A stretch of 64,000 bases of DNA from the NCBI RefSeq assembly GCF_021130785.1, contig NC_060211.1, positions 27,885,001 through 27,949,000 of the forward strand, written 5' to 3'. Position 1 is the first letter of the stretch; each line of letters starts with the position of its first letter. This DNA comes from Homalodisca vitripennis. Taxonomy: Eukaryota > Arthropoda > Insecta > Hemiptera > Cicadellidae. Below, one piece after another: positions 40,601 to 50,746 of this stretch. The position numbers and the translations under genes were made by a program. The notes below the pieces were generated by a model that did not search any database, was not told the DNA's origin, and was given only the letters and a program-made list of their open reading frames with translations.

Positions 40601-43600
40601 TATGAACAATAAAGAAACTTACAACTGCTGCCTGTGGATCTACTATCCTCATCACAACTTGAGCCTGGAGAAGAGCATATGCCAATTGAGGGTTTTGTAG
40701 AAGCATTTGTCTTGCTTCTGTTGGATTATTCTGAAAATTAAATATACTTTAAGATATAAATGTACTAAATCAGATTGCACAATATATCTGTTTTATGCTA
40801 GTCTGAAATGTTTTTGACAGTATGTAGCCATTGCTTTATTCACTTAAATGACTTACCTGAACGCAAAGCTTCATTTGTCTCATGAGCTCAAACATCTGCT
40901 CTGGTGGCAAAGAGGCCACGGCCTTGCTGATAGCCTCCGGGGCTTTTTCTGGACTAACAGCCTCACCATACTGATTCTCCACTGGAGGGCCCTGGAGCAG
41001 ACCTGCAAATATCTAGTTTTGGTTTCTGTTCATCTTGTGGTAATTCGAGGTGTGGCTATTAAACAACTAGACTGACACTGCTGTGGATCAAAGAGGCATG
41101 TGTCAACAGCTGTTTAATGTGAACCTTTCTCTTTAGTATGCATCTGGTCTCGCTTCAGTAAACAACACCGTTTAGTCAGAGTCTACGTCACCGTTGTTGT
41201 TTACTTTTTTTGGCCAGACAAAATAGTTAGTGTAATAGTACAGTAACAAAGAAAAACTGCTACTGAAACTTATAATTACTGAAAGAAGTGTAAGGCAGTG
41301 AATGTTTTTCACGGGCACGTGTTTTTGAATGGTTTAAGTGTTTTAAAGATGGCAGAGAAGACTTTGAAGATAATTCACGGCTAGGTCACCCTTCAACATC
41401 AAAAACGGATGAAAATGTCTAAAAAGAATGTGTACAGCAAATTTTACATGTGAAAAGTGTGTGCTAAAATGGTGCCTAAGATTCTAACATTTAAACAACA
41501 AAAAGATCGTAAAAATGTTTGTTCTGACACTTTTTAAGTGATTGAAAATGACCCAAATGTTTTGAAAAAGATAATAACATGTAATGAAATGTGGTTTTTT
41601 ACTTATGATCCAGAAAAAAAGCGCCAATCCATGGAAGAATCCAACTTCATTAAGAGCCATAAAAGCTATGCAAGTCAGTGCTAAGTCAAAATTTAAAGCA
41701 ATGATAATTGTTTTTTATATCCATGGAATTGTGTACCTTCACCTAGTTTCTGAAGATCAATAATTAATCAATATTACTACCTTGAGGTACTTTCTAAACT
41801 ATGTCAAAAAGTAAAGAAAAACACCCTGAAATGTGGAAAGGATAAATCATGGGTTCTACAGCATCCCAGTGTTAGAACATCCACCTTATTCACCAGATCT
41901 TGCACCATGTGACTTCTACCTGTTCCCTAGGGTGAAATCTGCATTAAAACAGTTGAGTCTGTGGAAGCTGTTAAACAGAAAGTGGTACATGTCCTGAAGG
42001 AGCTGACAGAACATGACTTCCAACAATGGAAAATTCGCATGGAGTGGTGTAGGGATAGAAAAGGAGTGTATATATGAAGGTGATAATGTATAAAGTAAAA
42101 ATACTTTTTTTACATCAGTTGTGTTATTTAATAGCCAAACCTCATACAAAGACCATCTAAATATACTGATTAAGTACATAACACTTAATGTCACAACATA
42201 ATCTTACATCATACAGTATGAAATCTTCTAACTGCGTAGGCAAATGTTCAGAAACATTTTGCATTACCTTAACCAACTGTGACTTTTAGATATAGAATAT
42301 AATCAATCACCACTATCCAATACACAATGAGTTTATAAACTCTGTATAGAAACTTTGTAAACTTATTCTTTAGGTCAAAATTTTAAAAATGATCCAATAA
42401 ATACACCTAAGCAACGGCAATAGAATTAACACTTTGTTCCTTTCTTAAAATGTAACGAATATGTCATTAGTCAATCTACATTTTACATATGGCTTCTGCC
42501 TTTCTACAAGGGGTTTGAGTAATCCACCCTTATCCCTGGATACTTTTCTTTATTCTTAATGATTGTGGATCAAGTGCAGGGAGTAATGTTAAATTATGTT
42601 GTAATGTAGTAATACTTTTTCCTCGGATTGTCTTCAAAACTTTTAACATCAAACACAATTAAATTCATGAAACAGATATTTCCTTGAGGTTTTTGTTTCC
42701 CCACTCCACATTCGAACAGCTAATAAAACCAAGACAGTATTGTAAACACTCAAGCTGTCAAATGAATGGTAAACAATATTAACATCAAGCTGGAAATAAG
42801 CTGGCTCATGACTGACTGACAATTGATCAAGGAGGGGAAAGGGGAAGCAGATGTTATGATCATAAGTCATACAATCCACAAAAACACGTTACAACAGTGA
42901 TAGAAGTATGGAAATTTGTCAGTTAGCGGATTGTGTTTGCTATATAGCTGTTATATACACAAAAAATATGTAGTATAATAAAGAATATATGTTACTGCTC
43001 TCAAATAAAAAAATTTGTATTTTTATTACCGGATTGTATAATCTAAATAGAAAGTCTACATTACACATAAAAGACAGAACATGCATTCTGATTGTCAATT
43101 AGCGGGATCGTTCAAGATCCTAAGGTCTTCGATCATGGTGAACATGTTAATTTATCCTACCTGTAAAAGAAACATATCGAAACTTTTTTGTAAACATGTC
43201 TTCCTGTATTTTTTTCAATCATGCTTCCCATATTTTAATAACGAAAAAACAGTAACATATATTTAATAGGTAACACATTTTCCAATATTAACACATTCAC
43301 TGCGGGTGACGAGCATGCTCGTCATGCGAAATTGGCGTGCCTGGCGGTGGACGAGCGAGCCCGGCATAGGGCAGCTGCTTTCATATTGCCTCAGTGTGAG
43401 CTGAGCAGTTGGCCAGGAAGACTGTAACACTCATAGCGAGGTGTGCCTGTTTCGTTGAGTCAGTTGGTGCAATTCTCGCCAGTTCGCCATTTTCGTTTGT
43501 TGGGTATGCTTTGCGATATTGTGTGAGTGGATTATAGTGTCTGTTGACTGTGTAAGTGAATGTACTCATAATGGAGGAAGACGATAATGTTATTGACGAT

Positions 43601-46600
43601 AATTTTTCATCTAGTGAAGACAATGAGTCGAGTTCGAACAGTTCTATGGACGATGGGCCACCCCACCCCAATATGTGTAATTGATGTACTATCTACGTGT
43701 AATTGATGTACTATCTACGTGTAATTGATGTACTATCTACGTGTCATTCATGTACTATATAAGTGTGATTCGCGAATGTTTGTGCCGAAACCTAGTACGC
43801 TGCGAGCACATACAACACGGGGACCGGCACCCGGTGCGGATGACAAGCAGACTCGCCACGGACATGATGTCACCAGTTCCAGCCAACGAAGCTTCCGGGA
43901 TACCTTGGACAACCCTTTTGGCTATCCTGACTCCGTTTTGGGTAAGTAAAAACAAAAAAATCCCGCATTTTCTGTCGCCGGTAATTTTGACATCTGCAGT
44001 GAATGTGTTAATGTAATATTGTGAGACCTTTCAGAATCGAGGATTCCATCATCAGGCAACTTCACAAAATGTTTCAATAGAGATATTTTTCCGTACATCT
44101 AAAAAAAGGTTTCTCTTAAATATTACGCAGTATCATAGAATCTATTAAAATGAGAACTAGGATTGCTAGTTGAAAAAATTAATGTTTACCACAAATTCTT
44201 ACCATGTTACACAAATACTTACTCTGCATTTCCAGACGAGATTTTTCTGTACAAGCGTTGTCAACTCGAAGCATTCGACCACCAATCTCATAGCCATTTA
44301 AGTTTCGCATAGCACTGAGTGCAGTCTCTTGGTCTTTGTACTCGCAGAATCCATATCCCTTAGGTTTCCCAGTCTCTCTGTCAAACACCAGTCTGCAAAA
44401 GTAAGAGATAAATAAGTTATATTTTCAATCTGATTGATCCACCGATCTACAAATTATAAAACAAGGAGTATATATAATAGGCCTATTCACAATATATGAC
44501 TATTCCAAGATGAAATCCTCAAGCCGCGTGTAAGAAAACGTTGTGACCATGAACACTTTTATTTCCTTTTCATTACCAGTGCCGATTTGAAACTGTATAG
44601 AAAGTTTTATCAAAATCGGCTAGTACGTTTTTGAAGCACGGCCATCCATAGATTGGTTTTGTCAGCACATAGGCTGTTAAATCGATGTGGCTCCGAAAAT
44701 AGGAACAGCCTAAGAATGTGGGCTGTAGTGTACTATAGTAAACATGTATTGAATGTCTATAGAAGGTTTTATCAAAATCGGCTCGTACATTTTTGAGGTA
44801 CGGCCATCTTTTTTTTCCAGTATTTGACATGTAAAAATCGATAAAATCTCCGAAAATAGGTGCGTCCTAAGAATGAGGGTAGTAATATAATACAATACAC
44901 AATGTATTGAATGTGTATGGAGAGTTTTATTGAAATCTTAACCTATGTTTTTGAGGTACAGTAATTTATAGATTTATTTTGTCTGCATTTGGCTTGTGAA
45001 ATTAAGTACACTTTGCTTTTGAAAACCGGTATTTTTAGTTTTAGAATGCCTATTAAGTAGATTCTATAAATTTTTTTGTTTGTACTTTTTGTTTTTAAAT
45101 AATAAAATTAATTTTGTTTTGTTAATTGAACTGGTTCAGGAACTAGGTTAGTGGTAGTCAAGAACTAGGTCAGGAGTAGTTCATAAACCAGGTTAGGATT
45201 CGTGTCAGAGGATTAGTTCTTATTTTGAATGGAATCTATGGGCAGTTTCATACTGCTTTACCAGCTACAAAGACAGGAAGAAATGAAGGAAAGGATATTA
45301 CGGAAAGGAATTTTATGTGTGCTGGCATCCAAAATACTGATCCTTATTTAATTGACCAAATTCCCACACACAGGTTACATAACATGTGTAGGCCCTGCTG
45401 CTCTAGTGAGCTTTTACTCCATCTAACTGATGTTTATAAGATCGCCTCTGATAATTTTGGTCTTATCTTGTAGGCAACTAACATGTTCAACCTGAACTCA
45501 CCAAGAACTCTGTCTTCAGAGACTAACAAATTCTGCAACTATATGATCGTGCATGACGGAAAAATAACGTTAATGGCCTCTAAACTTATTCTTCTAAGAC
45601 AGAGCCAACCTTAGCGACTAGTATTTATATTGACATTTTGCCAACTTCGCGGCATGTAAACTTAACTCAGGATTCAAATAAATGCAGTAGTTACTTACTT
45701 GAAGGATAATACTGGTCCAACTTCATTAAATATATCTTTTAGTTTTTCTTCTGTAGCTTCATAAGGAATGTTTCCCACTGAAAACAAATTCTAAATTTAA
45801 TCAGTGAAGAGCTGAACACATAGACCATACATAGGAAAGACCCATTAAAGTAATTCTATTCCTTTCCTTCTAGTTCTCCTTTTAACAGCCGATACTGTAT
45901 AGACATCAGCATTTCTACCAAAACGACCAACATCCATATAATGCACACGCTCGGATTCCTTTACTTTGCTGGTTTAAATTAAAACAAAAGCTTCAATCAA
46001 AATTCTACAAAAGATTTAGGTTTGCTGATTAAAAAGAAATGCTCTCTGGTTGTTTAAAAAATTTGGTAAAAATCTGAGAATTTTCAAAAATGGTTGGTCT
46101 TGGAGTCAGGCCAGGTTAAATGTAGGCTATGTGTTCATATTTATTATTGAGCATTATAGGAACTTACCTCTGCATGATAAAAAAAAGGATTGTGGGAAAT
46201 AGGCCAAGGGTAGGTAACGATAAGCGGACCCGGTTTTTTATATCAAAGAATAAAGTCATCGATACCGAATATTCGCATCTCAAATCCTATTAGACTATCA
46301 ATCGATATAAAAGTACATATAGTCCTCAATAATAATCATATGTTTTAAATTAAAATATGAATTTAATATTTACAGTGATCAAACAAATTATTATAACCAA
46401 AATTAGGAAAACTGAAGACGACCATATTTACTCCTCTCACAGTTACAGTTGTTTCTTTCCCACAAATTTCGCATAATGGGCTTTTTCGGTCCAACATGTT
46501 GAAGCCAGAAATGTTCATAGCCTACGTTTTCTAGATCCTCTTTGTTATAATAACTTTTCTAACAATCAGATATAATTATTGAGCCCAGTAGTTGTATATG

Positions 46601-49600
46601 CTCAAACAATGTTTTAGCATTTCAATTGGAGACTCCAGTTTCCTGGCATAAACCACAAAAACCCATTTTTTGGGTAGAACCCGGCCAGTATTGTTATTAC
46701 GTTTACTAAACAAATAATCGTCTATCTCAACGATTTTACCATCACCAACAATCTTACCTTGAGTTTTCTGTTCAACAGAGAAAATTGTTTAGTGTTTAGT
46801 GACATTTCCAATTGTTTCTCGCACCAAGATATGCATGTTAATTGTTCGTACCAACAATATAGAAATCGGACCATTGTGGCAAATGGCAGCCTACTGTGAG
46901 AAAATCATGTATCCACACAAAGTCCGATTTTTTTTTCGGCACAGTCTAGTGTTACATTGCCAAAAATGGATTATTAGCATTAAAATACAATTTCATGTTA
47001 TGACCATTCACACATTGTTTCAGTGACAGCAAACATCCTTTATTCTGTAAAAACGATACATCTTCTCCCTTGCTCTTTGGCAAATCTCAAATCAAAGTAA
47101 CATCAGAAAGGCTCAGATATACTTACTAATCTCCCAATCACACAATGGCCAAGACCTATCACAACTGTTCCCAGTTCACGCTCTCAAGTTTCACAACAAA
47201 AAGTTACACTGCCAGTGGTGATGACTAAAGCTCCTATCGTTATTTCACTGCCTCACAGGACACCACCAGTACTAGCAAAGATTCGAAAGGAAGGTGAAAG
47301 TTATGATGAGTTTTTTAACCGATACATAGATGAATACAAACTACACATAACGTCTACAACAAGTTTATCTCTACATGACACATCAGTACAAGATATCCCT
47401 GGGGTGGCTCCCAGGTTGCTCTCAAAACTCTCCAACTCTCAAATTAGTGCTGATAATTTTTTAGAACAAAACGTGACAAAAAAAGCCAGACACAAAATAG
47501 TCTCAAACCAAAAACAAAAAATAAATTAGTAATCTTTCACCAAAACATGGACAGACTGAGCAACAAGATTGATAGATTAAACCACTTTCTATACATAAAC
47601 AAGCCACATATAGTTGTACTAACTGAGCATGGTCTAAATTCCCTAATACTCAACAATGTTTGCTTGACTAACTATGTTCTGGTTGCTGCTTTCTGTAGAG
47701 AAAATCATCTCAAAGGGGGTACAGCTATATTCAAGCAAGACAACCTCGCTAATGCTGGGTGTTTACAGACCCCCCTCTGCCTCACTTGAGGAGGCCCTTA
47801 CACAGATGACTCAAGTGCTGGAAGAAATTCCAAATAGCAACAATGGAATTTGCATTCTGGGGGACCTTAACGTTGATAGTCTGACACAATCAAGAGAAAA
47901 AACTGCAGTAAGTGAAATGCTTGCCACTTTCAACATAACAAGGACTCCTCTGCCCCCAACCAGAATAACCTCCACCACTGCTACTTCAATAGATGTAGTA
48001 TGCACCGATCTGGACTTGGGGAAGGTTAACGTTGAGGTTATCCATACCTCGCTTTCTGATCATACAGGACAGCTCTGCAAGCTTGAAGTAGACTGTGAAG
48101 CAAAAAGACCTATTAACATGACCAGACGGATTTTCAACTTTCACAATCTCTCAAACCTATCAAACCTCCTTGCATTAAACTCCTGGGAAAGAGTCGAGTC
48201 AGCACCTACAGTAGAAGAGGCAAACTCAGTTTTCATTAGTACAATTACAACAGCACTAGACATCACATGCCCCCTTAAAAAATCAAGAATTAACAAAAGA
48301 AAACATACGCTTTACAACACAGAAGTAGATGAACTGCGAGCAGACTTCATAAGAGCTAATGAAAAATGTGCACTCAGCAAAAAGGAAGAGGACAAATACA
48401 TAGCTTTTCAAAAGAATAAGGAATATGATATGAAGCTGCGAATACTCAGAAAAACAAAGTGTGAACAAAGAATAGCTGAGGCAAGTAACAAAAGTAAGGC
48501 TGTATGGGAGATTGTCAACAGTGAAAGGAAATCGAAAAAAAAAGGACTCAGAAACAGTCTGGCAGTTGAATATCAATGGTAATACAGTTGAAGACCTGAA
48601 AGAAATTGCAGAATACTTCAATGAATTCTTTGCAACTACAGCGGAGATACTCTGACCAATAACAATTCTCCCAGAACTTCAGTGATCGAGGAGCCAAGAG
48701 ATCATTACGAAACAGCAATCAACGAATTCCAATTGGTAACACCAGAGGAGGTACTGAAAGTTATTTTTTCTATGAAATCCAAAACATCCACTGGAGTAGA
48801 TGGGATAAATTCCAAAATATTAAAGTTCTGCAGAAATGAAGTTTGTATACCAATCGCCAGTATTGTTAACAAATCCCTAACTCAGGGTAGATGTCCTGAG
48901 AATCTAAAAACCTCCAAAGTGTACCCTCTGTACAAACTAGGTAATAAAAAGGAAGTGCAGAATTTCAGGCCCATCTCTTTAATTCCTACAGTGTCAAAAG
49001 TCATGGAAAAGGTCATACTGACACGTCTCACACAGCATTTGGAGATAAATCGCAACCTACCAGAGAGACAACATGGCTTCATATCGGGAAGATCAACCAC
49101 CAGTGCCCTCATTGATTTGGTTGAGCACCTCATTGACAACCTTGAGGAGGGGAAAAATGTTTGTAGTGTTTTTCTAGATCTAAGCAAAGCTTTCGATTGC
49201 CTTAACCACAGATTATTATTGACAAAACTTAGCTTTTTAGGCATCAAGGGTACAGCACTAAAGTGGTTTGAAAGTTACTTGCAGAGTAGAAGGAACATAG
49301 TGGAGATCAAACAGGTTCTTGAGGGAAATATCAGAGTTGAAACATCCGAACCGATGGAAATTAAAAAAGGTGTTCCTCAAGGATCTGTCTTGGGGCCTGT
49401 ACTGTTTGTGCTTTTCATTGGAGACCTTCAGGAGCACTTGGGGGAGGGTTGCTATCCAGTGTCATACGCGGATGACACTGTCCTCGTCACAAACAACAAG
49501 TCAGTGCAGGGACTGGAAATTGACACCTACACATCAATAACTAGAGCTATGCACTACTGCCTGAACAACAATCTGATTTTCAATGCATCCAAAACCAAAC

Positions 49601-50708
49601 GCATCATATGGGGAAGACATAAAGATTATGTATCTTTGCCACTGGACCTAGAACAAGTGCTCTCTACAAAGCATTTGGGTGTCACAATTGACAATAGTCT
49701 CTCATGGAATCAACATGTAGACATAATGTGTTCAAAACTCAGCACAGCTCTTTTTGTTTTAAAGAGAGTTAAACACATTAGCACACCAGAAGCTACTAGA
49801 ATCGCTTACTTTGCGCTTTTCGAGACACATGTTCTCTATGGAATAGTGCTTTGGGGGAGCTCTTCTATCACCAACCTTCAGCGAGTCCTAGTTATGCAGA
49901 AGCGTGCAGTGCGAATCATGGCTGATTTAAATCCTCAAGAAAGCTGTAGAGATGCTTTTAAAAACTTGGGCATACTCACAGTGGTGTCTATTTACATTAC
50001 GGAGGTAATATTACTGGCTATCAGACAAAAACTGCTTGAGGAACCGTGATAACCATGAACGCCAAACAAGACATGGCAATGACTTCAATCTGCCAGCCCA
50101 CAGATCAGCTCTATTTGCCAAGAAGCCAACCTATGCAGGTGCCAGGTTGTACAACATGCTACCAGGAGAACTTAAGAACCTTGGCCCACAAGTTTTAAAC
50201 AGGAAAATGTTCAAGTGGCTAGTGGAAAAGACTGTATACAGCCTAGAAGAATTTATGACCATCAACACCTACTAATAAAAGTTAACATAAATGTTTCAAC
50301 TTATACTTTTTAAGATTTGACGCTGTCTCTGTTCTTGATGAATATGAAAATAAAGTCTATTGTCTATTGTCTATCACTCAGAGTACTGCAAACTACTAGA
50401 ACAAGTGTACAGTACGAAAACAAACATAACAATGAGCTACAGAGTTAGGCTATATATGATAACAGAGCACTGCAGTTGTGCCGGTTGATGACCTCCGAGT
50501 TTACATACTTTCACTGATTTGACTGTCCAAGCAGATAACAATTCCTATAATGTGATAATTGTGTACAGATGATAAACAAATATGTTCCACAGTATTTATA
50601 AAGTGTAACTGCCCACCCAATGTTGCTAAACCCATTTATTATCGGTGGCCTCCGTTTAATCAGAAAGTACCGGCCTTGCTGTCAGCTTGTTTAACACTAA
50701 CTAGTTTT

Positions 50709-50746
<38 letters not shown>

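Larger units (their letters stand above)
43292..44007 (+). mobile_element. piggyBac-like element, internally deleted
   Basis: TTAA flanks (43288-43291, 44008-44011) and ends CACATTCACTGCGGG and, reversed, CACATTCACTGCAGA. The 716-bp element keeps an acidic transposase N-terminus and, further on, fragments in more than one frame. Confidence 0.82.
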
